A stretch of DNA of 64,000 nt from Streptomyces sp. P3 (GCF_003032475.1 NZ_CP028369.1:8184001-8248000); one strand, 5' to 3'; positions 34,734-43,863 are shown, counted from the stretch's first letter. Notes: generated by a model from the sequence alone, not told the origin. Numbers and translations: made by a program.

Positions 34734-35536
34734 GCGAACGCCTCGTCGCCGACGACGGTCGTGCGGTGCAGCAGCCGCTCGGAGTTCTCGTCATAGGGCA
34801 GGGCCCGGTGCAGGATGCCGGTGTTGTCCCAGACCACCAGGTCACCGACGGCCCAGTCGTGGGTGTGGCGGAAGCGCTCCTGTGTGGTCCAGTCGAGCAG
34901 TTCCTCCAGCAGGGCGCGGCTGTCGCCGGGGTCCATGCCGACGACGTGGTCGGCGGTGGCGCCGGTGACCAGGGAGCGGCGGCCGTCACGGCGCCGCCAC
35001 ACCAGGGACACCTCGTGCGTGGGCTGGGTGCGCCAGGCGGCCAGCTCCTCCTCGCCGGGGTCGGGGTTCACCAGCCGCTGGGCGGCCTCGAAGCTGTGCA
35101 CCACCCGCAGTGACGCGTAGCGCTCCCGGTCCTTCTCCGGCAGGGCCTCGTACGCCGCGTAGGTACTGGCGAAGTCGGTGCCGCCGCCGGTCATGGCGAC
35201 CTCGCGGGCGGTGAGCGTGGTCGCCATGACCGGCACGTCGTCGGTGGTGCCGTCGAGGTGCCAGAAGAACGCGCCCTTGAGGTACTTGGCGGTCCTGCTC
35301 TTCTCCGGATTGATGGAGATCGGGAAGATCTCCTGGCCGTTCAGTGCCACCACCTCGCCCAGACGGCGGCTGAACGCCAGCTGCCGCTCGTCGTCGAGGT
35401 GCAGCCCGCGCACCAGCAGGACGCCCCGCCACTTGAGGGCCTCCGCGCAGCGGTGGACGAAGGAGTCGTCGAGCGGGTCCGTGACCCCGGTGAACTCGGC
35501 CCCGAGCGCCGGGCTCAAGGCTTTCGATTCGATCAT
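34730..35536 (-). CDS. TauD/TfdA-family Fe(II)/2-oxoglutarate dioxygenase
   Basis: A 268-residue dioxygenase. The iron ligands are the HxD of FFWHLDGTTDD and a distal His in NTGILHRALPYD; the 2-oxoglutarate-binding Arg follows in ERLLHRTTVVG. It hydroxylates an unactivated carbon and can cause cleavage of ether or sulfonate bonds in relatives. It is the first gene of a four-gene leftward operon; the palindrome 35558-35572 is 22 bp upstream of the ATG. Confidence 0.93.
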   Translation of the reverse strand: MIESKALSPALGAEFTGVTDPLDDSFVHRCAEALKWRGVLLVRGLHLDDERQLAFSRRLGEVVALNGQEIFPISINPEKSRTAKYLKGAFFWHLDGTTDDVPVMATTLTAREVAMTGGGTDFASTYAAYEALPEKDRERYASLRVVHSFEAAQRLVNPDPGEEELAAWRTQPTHEVSLVWRRRDGRRSLVTGATADHVVGMDPGDSRALLEELLDWTTQERFRHTHDWAVGDLVVWDNTGILHRALPYDENSERLLHRTTVVGDEAFA

Positions 35537-35557
35537 GAAAACATCCCTTCCGAATTG

Positions 35558-35572
35558 GAGAATCGTATTCTC
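35558..35572. promoter_or_regulatory. Perfect operator palindrome GAGAATCGTATTCTC
   Basis: Both arms are perfect. It lies 22 bp before the dioxygenase start, where a bound repressor would block its promoter or leader. Confidence 0.85.
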
Positions 35573-35634
35573 ATGTGGGCGGGACGGAAACCCTTATGCG
35601 TGCAGGGGTGTTGGAAGCTGACCCCAGATGCTGT

Positions 35635-35649
35635 GAGTATCCGATTCTC
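35635..35649. promoter_or_regulatory. Operator-like palindrome GAGTATCCGATTCTC
   Basis: One arm has a single change (GAGTAT). It lies between the divergent dioxygenase and SDR operons, 68 bp before the SDR start. Confidence 0.65.
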
Positions 35650-35677
35650 GTGTCCGAATCCTTGCCTCGCGTAAATA

Positions 35678-35692
35678 GAGAATGTAGTTTCC
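35678..35692. promoter_or_regulatory. Operator-like site GAGAATGTAGTTTCC
   Basis: One arm is canonical and the other is GTTTCC. The same variant arm (as GGAAAC) recurs at 48199-48213. It ends 24 bp before the SDR start and just upstream of the GAGGAG ribosome-binding site. Confidence 0.6.
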
Positions 35693-35716
35693 GTGCAACG
35701 GAGCGAGGAGGCTCGG

Positions 35717-36448
35717 ATGCGGTTCAAGGACAAGGTGATCATCGTCACCGGGGCCGGCCAGGGCATCGGCGAGGGGTACGCCCGGGCACTGGCCGCCGAG
35801 GGCGCACGCGTGGTGGTCGCGGAGCTGAACGAGGAGCAGGGGCAGCGGGTCGCCAAGGAGATCGGTGACGCCCTGTTCGTGCGGACCGACGTGGCCGACC
35901 CCGCCTCGGCCGAGGAGCTCACCGGCACCGTCATGCGTGAGTACGGGCGCATCGACCACCTGGTCAACAACGCGGCCATCTTCCACGGCATGCGCCGCGA
36001 GGGCATCGTCACCGTCGACTACGACTACCTCGACCGCTTCCTGAAGGTGAACCTGCTCGGCGCCCTGCACGTCACCCGCGCCGCCCTGCCGCACCTTCAG
36101 GAGGGCGCGGCCGTCGTCAACCAGTCCTCCACCGCGGCCTGGCAGGCCACCGGCTTCTACGGGCTCGCCAAGGCCGGCATCAACCACCTCACCGCCTCCC
36201 TGGCCGCCGAACTCGGCCCGCGCGGCATCCGCGTCAACGCGATCGCGCCGGGCCCGACGGACACCGAGGCGGCCCGCAGCATCATCCCCGAGGAGTACCG
36301 CACGGCCATGGTGCAGTCCTTCGCCCTCAAACGCATGGGCACGCCCACCGACCAGGCGGGCGCCCTGAAGTTCCTGCTCTCCGACGAGGCCGCCTGGGTC
36401 ACCGGACAGGTCATCGCCGTCGACGGTGGATCGGTGGTGCGGCTGTGA
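35717..36448 (+). CDS. SDR-family oxidoreductase
   Basis: A 243-residue dehydrogenase. Cofactor motif TGAGQGIGEGYA, LVNNAAIFHG, Ser in NQSSTAAW and the YxxxK site FYGLAKAGI are intact, ending in WVTGQVIAVDGG. The ATG at 35717 has GAGGAG six bases upstream; the frame extends further without a better site. It opens a rightward operon continuing with aldehyde dehydrogenase (GTGA overlap), which suggests successive alcohol-to-aldehyde-to-acid oxidation. Confidence 0.92.
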   Translation: MRFKDKVIIVTGAGQGIGEGYARALAAEGARVVVAELNEEQGQRVAKEIGDALFVRTDVADPASAEELTGTVMREYGRIDHLVNNAAIFHGMRREGIVTVDYDYLDRFLKVNLLGALHVTRAALPHLQEGAAVVNQSSTAAWQATGFYGLAKAGINHLTASLAAELGPRGIRVNAIAPGPTDTEAARSIIPEEYRTAMVQSFALKRMGTPTDQAGALKFLLSDEAAWVTGQVIAVDGGSVVRL

Positions 36449-37911
36449 GCGGTCTCGTCGTCAAGTCCCAGCTGATCGACGGCAAGCTGGTCGCCGCGGA
36501 CAGCACCTTCCCCTCGTACAACCCCGCCAACGGCGACCTGCTCGGCCACGCTCCGGACGCCACGAAGGCAGACGCCGAGACCGCGGTCGCCGCCGCCCGG
36601 CGCGCCTTCGACACCACCGACTGGGCCACGGACACCGCACTGCGGCTGCGCTGCCTGCGCCAGCTGCACCAGGCCCTCGACGACCACCGCGAGGAGCTGC
36701 GCGAGCTGACCATCGCCGAGGTCGGCGCACCGCGCCAGCTCACCCACGGCCCTCAGCTGGACGATCCGATCGGCCTCGTGACGTACTACGCGGACCTCCT
36801 GGAGACCTACGAGTTCACCGAGGACCTCGGAGTCAAGGAGAGCCGAGGCCAGCGCCACCACCGCTGGGTGGAGAAGGAGGCGGCCGGGGTGGTCGCCGCC
36901 ATCCTGCCGTACAACTTCCCCAACCAGCTCGCCCTCGCCAAGCTCGCCCCCGCGCTCGCGGCCGGCTGCACGGTCGTCCTCAAGGCAGCCCCGCAGACGC
37001 CGCTGACCACTCTCGCTCTCGGTGAACTCATCGCGGAGCACACCGACATCCCACCCGGTGTCGTGAGCGTCCTCAGCTCCTCGCGCACCGAGGTCGGCGA
37101 ACTGCTCACCACCCACCCCGACGTGGACCTGGTCACGTTCACCGGCGCCACCACCACCGGGCGGGCCATCATGGCCGCCGCGGCCGACACCGTGAAACGG
37201 GTCTTCCTCGAACTCGGCGGCAAGTCCGCCATGATCGTCCTGGACGACGCGGATTACACCAAGGCCGCCATGTTCGCCGCCTTCACCATCTGCTCCCACT
37301 CCGGCCAGGGCTGCGCCCTCACCTCCCGCCTCCTCGTCCCGCGGGCCGACCACGACCGGATCGTGCAGCTCGTCGCCGCGGGCATGGGCCGCGTCCGCGT
37401 CGGCAACCCGGCCGCCCCGGAGACCGCGATGGGTCCCCTCATCAGCGAGCAGCAGCGCGACAAGGTCGACGCCATGGTCCGACGCGCCGTCGAAGAAGGG
37501 GCGACCCTCGTCCGCGGCGGCAAGCGCGTCGACCCCGGCTGGTTCTACGAACCCACCCTCCTCGCCGGTGTCGACCCCGACAGCGAGATCGCCCAGGAGG
37601 AGGTCTTCGGCCCCGTCCTCGCGGTCATCCCCTACGACGACGAGGACGACGCCGTCCGCATCGCCAACCACTCGAAGTACGGCCTGTCCGGCGCCGTGCA
37701 CAGCGCCGACGACGAGCGCGCCATCCGCCTCGCCCGCCGCATCCGCACCGGCACCTTCTCGATCAACGGCGGCAACTACTTCTCCGCCGACGTGCCGTTC
37801 GGCGGATTCAAACAGTCCGGCATCGGCCGGGAGAGCGGACGCGCCGGGTTCGAGGAGTTTCTGGAGGAGAAGGCCTTCGGCCGCGTCGTACCCCCCGAGG
37901 AGGTGGCATGA
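36445..37911 (+). CDS. NAD(P)-dependent aldehyde dehydrogenase
   Basis: A 488-residue enzyme of the ALDH superfamily. The oxyanion Asn is in LPYNFPNQ, the NAD site in FTGATTTGR, the catalytic Glu in LELGGKSA and the nucleophilic Cys in SGQGCALTSR. The EEVFGPVL motif and C-terminal FGGFKQSGIGRE are present. It oxidises an aldehyde, likely from the P450 or SDR step, to the acid used by a CoA ligase. Start and stop overlap the SDR and CoA-transferase genes. Confidence 0.95.
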   Translation: MSGLVVKSQLIDGKLVAADSTFPSYNPANGDLLGHAPDATKADAETAVAAARRAFDTTDWATDTALRLRCLRQLHQALDDHREELRELTIAEVGAPRQLTHGPQLDDPIGLVTYYADLLETYEFTEDLGVKESRGQRHHRWVEKEAAGVVAAILPYNFPNQLALAKLAPALAAGCTVVLKAAPQTPLTTLALGELIAEHTDIPPGVVSVLSSSRTEVGELLTTHPDVDLVTFTGATTTGRAIMAAAADTVKRVFLELGGKSAMIVLDDADYTKAAMFAAFTICSHSGQGCALTSRLLVPRADHDRIVQLVAAGMGRVRVGNPAAPETAMGPLISEQQRDKVDAMVRRAVEEGATLVRGGKRVDPGWFYEPTLLAGVDPDSEIAQEEVFGPVLAVIPYDDEDDAVRIANHSKYGLSGAVHSADDERAIRLARRIRTGTFSINGGNYFSADVPFGGFKQSGIGRESGRAGFEEFLEEKAFGRVVPPEEVA

Positions 37912-39113
37912 AGCCGCTCGAAGGCATCCGCGTCCTCGAAGTCGCCATGTACGGCTTCGTGCCCTCGGCCGGGGCCGTGCTCGCCGACTGGGGCGCCGAC
38001 GTCGTCAAGATCGAGCACGCCGTCACCGGCGACCCGCAGCGCGGGCTGCGCCAGACCGGCTCGTTCCGGGTGGAGGGCGACCCCAACCCCAACGTCGCCC
38101 ACGCCAACCGCGGCAAGCGCTCCCTGGGCCTGGACATGTCCCGACCCGAGGGCCGCGAGGTGCTCTACGAACTGGTCAAGGGCTCCGACGTCTTCCTCAC
38201 CAGCCTCATGCCCGGCGCCCGCGCCCGCCTCGGCATCGACGTCGACGACATCCGCGCCGTCAACCCGCGCATCGTCTACGCCCGCGGCACCGCCCTCGGC
38301 CCGCGCGGCCCCGAGGCGGACAAGGGCGGCTACGACATGACTGCCTTCTGGGCGCGCGCGGGCACCGCCGCCAGCATCACCCCGCCCGGCAGCGACGGCA
38401 TGATCAGCCCGCCCGGACCCGCCTACGGCGACACCGTTTCCGGCACCAACCTCGCCGGTGGCGTCGCCGCCGCCCTGCTGCGCCGGGAGCGTACCGGCGA
38501 GGCCCCCGTCGTGGACGTCTCCCTCCTCGGCAGCGGCCTGTGGGCGCTCGGCCACACCATCGCCGTCTCCGTCCACCTGGACCGCCCCTGGGAGGGGGTG
38601 ACGCCCAGTGCCCACGGCTCACCCACCAACCCGCTCTCCGGGCTCTACCGCACCGCCGACCACCGGTTCATCGCCTTCGTCATGCTCCAGCCGGCCAAGT
38701 TCTGGCCCGACGTGTGCCGCTGCATCGGCCGGCCGGAACTCGCCGACGACCCCCGCTTCGCCACCGCCGAGGCCATCGCCGAGCACACGAAGGAGGCGGT
38801 GAAGATCCTCCGCGAGGTGATCGCGAGCCGCACCCTGACCGAGTGGTCCAAGGACCTCGCCGCGCTCGACGGACCCTGGGCACCCGTCCAGGACACCCTC
38901 CAGGCCGCCGCCGACCAGCAGGTCCGCGCCAACGGCTACATCGGGCAGGCCGGCGAGCTCGAACTGGTCACCAGTCCCGTCCAGTTCGACGTCGAGGACA
39001 CCCGCCTCCAAGCCGCCCCGGAGTTCGCCGCCCAGACCGAGGAGATCCTCGCCGAGCTCGGCTACGACTGGGACCGCATCCTCGCCCTCAAGGCGAGCGG
39101 CGCGATCACCTGA
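37908..39113 (+). CDS. CoA-transferase family III (CaiB/BaiF)
   Basis: A 401-residue class III CoA-transferase. It has LEGIRVLEVAMYGF, ADVVKIEHAVTGD, ANRGKRSLGLDM and the likely catalytic Asp in GGYDMTAFWARAG, followed by SHG-like and YRTADHRFIAF strands. It would activate the acid made by the aldehyde dehydrogenase using another acyl-CoA, or racemise an alpha-methyl centre. ATGA overlap couples it to the upstream gene. Confidence 0.93.
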   Translation: MKPLEGIRVLEVAMYGFVPSAGAVLADWGADVVKIEHAVTGDPQRGLRQTGSFRVEGDPNPNVAHANRGKRSLGLDMSRPEGREVLYELVKGSDVFLTSLMPGARARLGIDVDDIRAVNPRIVYARGTALGPRGPEADKGGYDMTAFWARAGTAASITPPGSDGMISPPGPAYGDTVSGTNLAGGVAAALLRRERTGEAPVVDVSLLGSGLWALGHTIAVSVHLDRPWEGVTPSAHGSPTNPLSGLYRTADHRFIAFVMLQPAKFWPDVCRCIGRPELADDPRFATAEAIAEHTKEAVKILREVIASRTLTEWSKDLAALDGPWAPVQDTLQAAADQQVRANGYIGQAGELELVTSPVQFDVEDTRLQAAPEFAAQTEEILAELGYDWDRILALKASGAIT

Positions 39114-39206
39114 CCGTCGGGCCGGGGCGCCCGGCCCACGCCACCCCCGCCCCGCACTCCCTCACCTCCCTCGGACGACGGCGTCCGAGCTCCCCGAGGA
39201 GGCACC

Positions 39207-40580
39207 ATGCGCAGGATGCTGATCGGCGCGGCCACCGTGGTCGCGCTGCTGCTGGCCGGCTGCTCCACCCGGTCGGGTGACGGCCCCAACACCGACTCCG
39301 CACCGCGGTCGAGCCCCGCCGCCGAGAAGAGCTCCGACTTCGGCACGCTGAAGGACGTGTGCGGCCCCGGCACCGACAAGTCCTCCTCCGTCCAGGGCGT
39401 CACCGGCGACGAGATCCAGGTCGGCGTCATGTCCGACATCGGCTTCACCAAACGGTCCGAGTTCGTGGACGCCGCGAAGGTGTTCACGTCCTGGTGCAAC
39501 GATGCGGGTGGCATCAACGGCCGCGACCTCGCGCCCGTCACCCGCGACGCGAAGCTGATGGAGGTCCGCCAGCGGGTGCTGGAGGCCTGCAAGGCGGACT
39601 TCGCGCTCGTGGGCGGCGGTTCGGCACTGGACAGTCTCGGCGTCAAGGACCGGCTGAAGTGCCTGCTGCCCAACTTCCCCGCCCAGTCCAGCCAGATCGG
39701 CGCCATCGGCTCCGACCTCCAGGTCCTCGCCTCCGGCCCCACCGCCGGGTACTTCCAGTACGCCGGCTACTACTCCTGGCTGCTGAAGGAAAAGTACCCG
39801 GACTCGGCTGGGAAGGTCGGTGTGATCGCGGGCGACTCTCCGGTCACCAAGGTCATGGCAGCTCAGTTCAAGGAGGCCGTCGCTGGTCTCGGTGGCAAGG
39901 TCTCCTACAGCGACCTGTACCCGGCGACCGGAGTCTCCGACTGGACGCCCTACGCCCAGTCGCTCAAGAAGGACGGCGTCAAGGGGCTCGTCTTCCTGGG
40001 CGACTTCGCGAGCCTGGCCAAACTGGAGCAGGCCCTCACCGGCATCGGATACACCCCCGACTGGATCGACGCCAACAGCAACGCCTACGGCCCCGCCTTC
40101 CCGCAACTGGCCGGCGCCGCCCTGGGCACACAGCACAACTACGCCGAACTCCTCGGCACCGCCCCGCTGGAGAGCGCCGGGGACAACCCGGCCGTCCAGC
40201 AGGTGATCGACCTGTTCGAGAAGTACGCCCCCGGCAGGCAGGTCACCTACCCGGCCCTGCGCGCCTTCTCCGCCTGGCTGCTGTTCGCCACCGCCGCCCG
40301 TGACTGCGCCGAGCTCACCCGCACGTGCGTGTACGAGAACGCCATGAAGAACACCGCCTTCACCGCCGGTGGCCTGCAGGCCCCCTTCGACCTCACCTCG
40401 AAGGAGCCGCCCAAGTGCTACGTCATCGTCGAGGCGACCGCCAAGGGCTGGCAGGCGGCCGACTTCCGACCCGACCACGGCGCCTACCGCTGTGACGCCC
40501 CCACCTACAAGTACAAGGGCGACTACGGCAAGCCGGCCACCCTCGCCGACGTCGGCAAGTCCCTGGCCGACCTGACCTGA
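39207..40580 (+). CDS. Lipoprotein substrate-binding protein, branched-chain amino acid (LivK) fold
   Basis: A 457-residue exported lipoprotein. The signal peptide ends in the lipobox LLAGC, so Cys19 would be lipidated and the protein anchored outside the membrane. The mature part is a type I periplasmic-binding fold with IQVGVMSDIGFTK, AAKVFTSWCNDAGGINGR and a KVGVIAGDSPV strand. No permease or ATPase gene lies near, which is unusual. It may capture the pathway substrate and hand it to a remote transporter or act as a sensor. It follows the CoA-transferase after a 93-bp gap. Confidence 0.88.
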   Translation: MRRMLIGAATVVALLLAGCSTRSGDGPNTDSAPRSSPAAEKSSDFGTLKDVCGPGTDKSSSVQGVTGDEIQVGVMSDIGFTKRSEFVDAAKVFTSWCNDAGGINGRDLAPVTRDAKLMEVRQRVLEACKADFALVGGGSALDSLGVKDRLKCLLPNFPAQSSQIGAIGSDLQVLASGPTAGYFQYAGYYSWLLKEKYPDSAGKVGVIAGDSPVTKVMAAQFKEAVAGLGGKVSYSDLYPATGVSDWTPYAQSLKKDGVKGLVFLGDFASLAKLEQALTGIGYTPDWIDANSNAYGPAFPQLAGAALGTQHNYAELLGTAPLESAGDNPAVQQVIDLFEKYAPGRQVTYPALRAFSAWLLFATAARDCAELTRTCVYENAMKNTAFTAGGLQAPFDLTSKEPPKCYVIVEATAKGWQAADFRPDHGAYRCDAPTYKYKGDYGKPATLADVGKSLADLT

Positions 40581-40601
40581 TATGAACCGGAGGTGAGCGA
40601 C

Positions 40602-40793
40602 GTGAAGGTACGCGTCGACCCCGAGCGCTGCCAGGGGCACACCCTGTGCGCCATGCGCGCCCCCAAGGTCTTCGAACTCAGCGAGATCGACGGACACTCC
40701 TCGCCGGTCGCCGAGGACGTCCCCGGTGACCAGGAGGACGCGGTGGTCGAGGCCGTCCGATCCTGCCCCGAACGCGCGATCGGCGTGTTCTGA
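40602..40793 (+). CDS. Small P450-type ferredoxin ([3Fe-4S])
   Basis: A 63-residue ferredoxin. Cluster ligands are the two Cys of CQGHTLC and the later CPERAI Cys, again with His at the variable position. The GTG at 40602 is preferred to 40593 because GGAGG ends eight bases before it and the protein then begins MKVRVD as relatives do. The P450 gene begins 35 bp downstream. This is the second P450-ferredoxin set in the window. Confidence 0.92.
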   Translation: MKVRVDPERCQGHTLCAMRAPKVFELSEIDGHSSPVAEDVPGDQEDAVVEAVRSCPERAIGVF

Positions 40794-40827
40794 GCCGTAC
40801 GCGGCGGACCGAGAGGAAGCACAGCCC

Positions 40828-42195
40828 ATGACCGCACCGGACACGACCGGCGATGAGGCCCGTAAACAGCCCCGCGTCCACTTCGACCGGCACGCGCCGG
40901 AGTACCGCGACCGATTCGAGGAGCAGACCCGGGCGTTTCACTCAGGCTGCCCGCTCGCCTGGACCGACACCTACGACGGACACTGGGTTGCCGCCGGCAA
41001 CCGTGAGCTGCTCGCCTTCGCCCGGGCCGGTGAGAAGCTGTCCAACGACCACGACGTGCACGGCGAGCGCCGCGGCTACCGCGGCATCAGTATCCCGGCT
41101 CCGCCCCGCGGCAGGGGCCTGCGCGGCGGCTTCCTGGAGATGGACCCGCCCGAACAGCGCGCCTACCGCACCGCCCTCAACCCGTACCTGTCCCCGGCGG
41201 CAGTCCAGCGGTGGGTCCCGTTCATCGATGACGTGGCCCGCGCCTGCATCGACGAGAAGATCGAGACGGGCCGGATCGACTTCGTCGACGACCTCGCCAA
41301 CATCGTCCCGGCCGTCTTCACGCTCGCCATGATGGGCATCCCGCTGAAGAAGTGGGAGCTGTACAACGAACCCGCCCACGCCGGCGTCTACACCCCGCCC
41401 CGCTCGCCCGAGATGGCACGGGTGGTGGAGGGGCACATGGCGATGATCCGGGACATCGCCGCCACGCTCCAGGAGGTCCGCGCCCACCCACGGCCGGGCC
41501 TCGCCGACGCACTCGCCCGTCTGCAGATCGACGGCAAGGCCCCGCCCGAGGAGGACCTGATCGGCGCCCTCGCCCTGCTTATCGGCGGCGGCTTCGACAC
41601 CACCACCGCGCTCACCGCGCACGCCCTGGAGTGGCTGTCCCAGCACCCCGGCGAGCGGACCCGGCTGAGCCGGGAGCGCGACACCCTGCTGGACACCGCC
41701 ACCGAGGAGTTCCTGCGCTACTTCACCCCCGCTCCCGGCGACGGCCGTACCGTCGCCGAGGACTGCGAGATCGCGGGCGCCGAGCTCAAGGAGGGCGACC
41801 GGCTGTGGCTGTCCTGGGCGATGGCCAACCGCGACCCGCGCGTCTTCACCGACCCCGACCAGGTCGACCTGGCCCGAGGCGGCAACCGCCACACAGCCTT
41901 CGGCCTGGGCATCCACCGCTGCATCGGCTCCAACGTCGCGCGGACCGTCTTCAAAAGGATGCTCCTCCAGGTCCTCGACCGGATGCCCGACTTCGTGTGC
42001 GACCCCGAGGGGACCGTCCACTACGAGACCATCGGCGTCATCCAGGGCATGCGCCACCTCCCGGCGACCTTCTCGCCGGGCAACCGCCTCGGACCCGGAC
42101 TGGCGGAAACCCTGGAGAACCTTCAACAGGCCTGTGACGAGCAAGGACTGGCGGAGCCGGTCACGGTCCGCAAGGCGGAGGCGAAGCTCCGTTGA
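40828..42195 (+). CDS. Cytochrome P450
   Basis: A 455-residue soluble P450. The I-helix motif is GGGFDTTTA, the ExxR is in EEFLRY and the heme loop is FGLGIHRCIGSNVAR. It is only distantly similar to the P450 at 10657, so the two probably hydroxylate different positions. The C-terminus extends about 30 residues beyond the usual end. Its stop overlaps the TTG start of the aldolase-like gene, tying hydroxylation to the cleavage module. Confidence 0.93.
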   Translation: MTAPDTTGDEARKQPRVHFDRHAPEYRDRFEEQTRAFHSGCPLAWTDTYDGHWVAAGNRELLAFARAGEKLSNDHDVHGERRGYRGISIPAPPRGRGLRGGFLEMDPPEQRAYRTALNPYLSPAAVQRWVPFIDDVARACIDEKIETGRIDFVDDLANIVPAVFTLAMMGIPLKKWELYNEPAHAGVYTPPRSPEMARVVEGHMAMIRDIAATLQEVRAHPRPGLADALARLQIDGKAPPEEDLIGALALLIGGGFDTTTALTAHALEWLSQHPGERTRLSRERDTLLDTATEEFLRYFTPAPGDGRTVAEDCEIAGAELKEGDRLWLSWAMANRDPRVFTDPDQVDLARGGNRHTAFGLGIHRCIGSNVARTVFKRMLLQVLDRMPDFVCDPEGTVHYETIGVIQGMRHLPATFSPGNRLGPGLAETLENLQQACDEQGLAEPVTVRKAEAKLR

Positions 42196-43847
42196 GCGAG
42201 ACCGGGGGCACCGTCCGTCCACAGCCGGAGATCCGCCAGGAGACCGAGTTCTTCTGGACATCCGGCCGGGACGGACGGCTCCGCTTCCAGACCTGCACCG
42301 CGTGCCGGGCACTGATCCACCCGCCGGAGCCCGTCTGCCGCCACTGCCGGGGACACGAGACCGGGGTCGGGGAGGTCTCGGGCTTCGCCACCCTGATCGG
42401 CTTCACCGTCAACCACCGTTTCCCGTTCCCCGGCCTGCCCTGCCCGTTCGTCGTCGCCCAGGTGGCGATCGAGGAGGACCCGCGCGTCAGGCTGACCACC
42501 AACGTCGTCGGCTGCGCGCCGGAGGACCTGCGGATCGGCATGCGCATGGAGGTGGTGTTCGAGCAGGCCGGCGAGGCATGGCTCCCCCTGTTCCGGCCGT
42601 GCGCCGAGCAGCCCCCGCCCGCACCCCTGCCCGAGGACCCCCCGGTCGCCAGGCATCTGCGCCCGGCGCTGAGCGGAGTCCGGTTCGAGGACCGTGCGGT
42701 CATCAGCGGCACCGGCACTTCGCGCATCGGCCGCCGTCTGATGGTCCCGCCCCTCGACCTCACCGTCGAGGCCTGCGAGAAGGCCGTCGCCGACGCGGGT
42801 CTCACCCTCGACGACATCGACGGTCTGTGCACCTACCCCGGCGGCGGCGCCTACGGCGGCTTCGCCGAGGGCGGTGTGACCGCGCTGGAGTCCGCGCTCG
42901 GGATCCGCCCGGTGTGGCACAACGGCGCGGGGGAGACCCCCGGCCCGGGCGGTTCGGTGATCGCCGCGATGCTCGCGGTCGCGGGCGGCCTGGCTCGGCA
43001 CGTGCTGTGCTTCCGCACGGTGTGGGAGGCGACGTACGGAGAGCTCGTCCGGCAGGGCAGGATCTCCGTGCCCCGACGGGCGGACGCGGAAGGCTGGTTC
43101 AAGCCCTTCGGCGCCGTCTCGCCCGCCGTCATGCTCGCGATGAACGCCCAGCGGCACATGCACCGCTACGGCACCACTCGGGAGACCCTCGGCTGGATCG
43201 CCCTCAACCAGCGCGCCAACGCGGCCCGCCACCCGGACGCGATCTACCGCGACCCGCTCACCATGGACGACTACCTCACCGCGCGCACCGTCACCACCCC
43301 CTTCGGCCTCTACGACTGCGACGTCCCCTGCGACGCCTCCGTCGCCGTCGTCGTCTCCGCCGCCGAGACCGCCCCCGACCTCCCCGGGCCACCGGTGCGC
43401 GTCGAGGCCGTCGGCACGCAGATCGTCGAACGCCCCGAATGGGATCAGTCCACCCTCACGCACGAACCCCAGGTGCTCGGCCAGGCAGCCCACCTGTGGA
43501 CGCGCACGGACCTGCGTCCCGCCGACGTGGACCTGGCACTGCTCTACGACGGCTTCACCTTCAACTGCCTGTCCTGGATCGAGGCGCTCGGCTTCTGCGG
43601 CATCGGCGAGGCCCGCGACTTCCTGGACGGAGGCAAGAACATCGCCCCGGACGGCCCGCTTCCCTTGAACCCGCACGGTGGTCAGCTCTCCCACGGCCGC
43701 ACCCACGGCATGGGCCTGCTCCACGAGGCCGTGCTCCAGTTGCGCGGCCAGGCGGGGCAGCGGCAGGTCGCGGGCGCGCGCACCGCGGTGGTCTCCAGCG
43801 GCGGGCTCACCCCCAGCGGCGTACTCCTGCTCAGGACGGACGCATGA
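42192..43847 (+). CDS. DUF35 zinc-ribbon/OB-fold domain fused to thiolase-fold (Ltp2-like) protein
   Basis: A 551-residue fusion. Residues 30-55 form a zinc ribbon with C35, C38, C49 and C52, followed to about residue 140 by the DUF35 OB-fold (GFATLIGFTVNHRF, RVRLTTNVVG). From about residue 160 a thiolase fold begins (ISGTGTSRIG, LTVEACEKAVADAGL). The nucleophilic Cys of thiolases is missing (GETPGPGGSV), and the usual GHPxG loop reads LSHGRTHGMG. In steroid side-chain degradation, Ltp2-type proteins with these traits join the DUF35 subunit ChsH2 as retro-aldolases. The inference is that this fused protein splits a beta-hydroxyacyl-CoA. The start is TTG, overlapping the P450 stop. Confidence 0.85.
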   Translation: MSETGGTVRPQPEIRQETEFFWTSGRDGRLRFQTCTACRALIHPPEPVCRHCRGHETGVGEVSGFATLIGFTVNHRFPFPGLPCPFVVAQVAIEEDPRVRLTTNVVGCAPEDLRIGMRMEVVFEQAGEAWLPLFRPCAEQPPPAPLPEDPPVARHLRPALSGVRFEDRAVISGTGTSRIGRRLMVPPLDLTVEACEKAVADAGLTLDDIDGLCTYPGGGAYGGFAEGGVTALESALGIRPVWHNGAGETPGPGGSVIAAMLAVAGGLARHVLCFRTVWEATYGELVRQGRISVPRRADAEGWFKPFGAVSPAVMLAMNAQRHMHRYGTTRETLGWIALNQRANAARHPDAIYRDPLTMDDYLTARTVTTPFGLYDCDVPCDASVAVVVSAAETAPDLPGPPVRVEAVGTQIVERPEWDQSTLTHEPQVLGQAAHLWTRTDLRPADVDLALLYDGFTFNCLSWIEALGFCGIGEARDFLDGGKNIAPDGPLPLNPHGGQLSHGRTHGMGLLHEAVLQLRGQAGQRQVAGARTAVVSSGGLTPSGVLLLRTDA

Positions 43848-43863
43848 CTTCCAGGACCGTGGC

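Noticed and set aside
40593..40601. GTG at 40593 as the ferredoxin start
   Set aside because: It overlaps the GGAGG ribosome-binding site; the GTG at 40602 has proper spacing and matches family N-termini.
42192..43847. Annotating the thiolase-fold protein as an ordinary acetyl-CoA acetyltransferase
   Set aside because: The nucleophilic Cys and GHPxG loop are missing, and a DUF35 domain is fused at the N-terminus.
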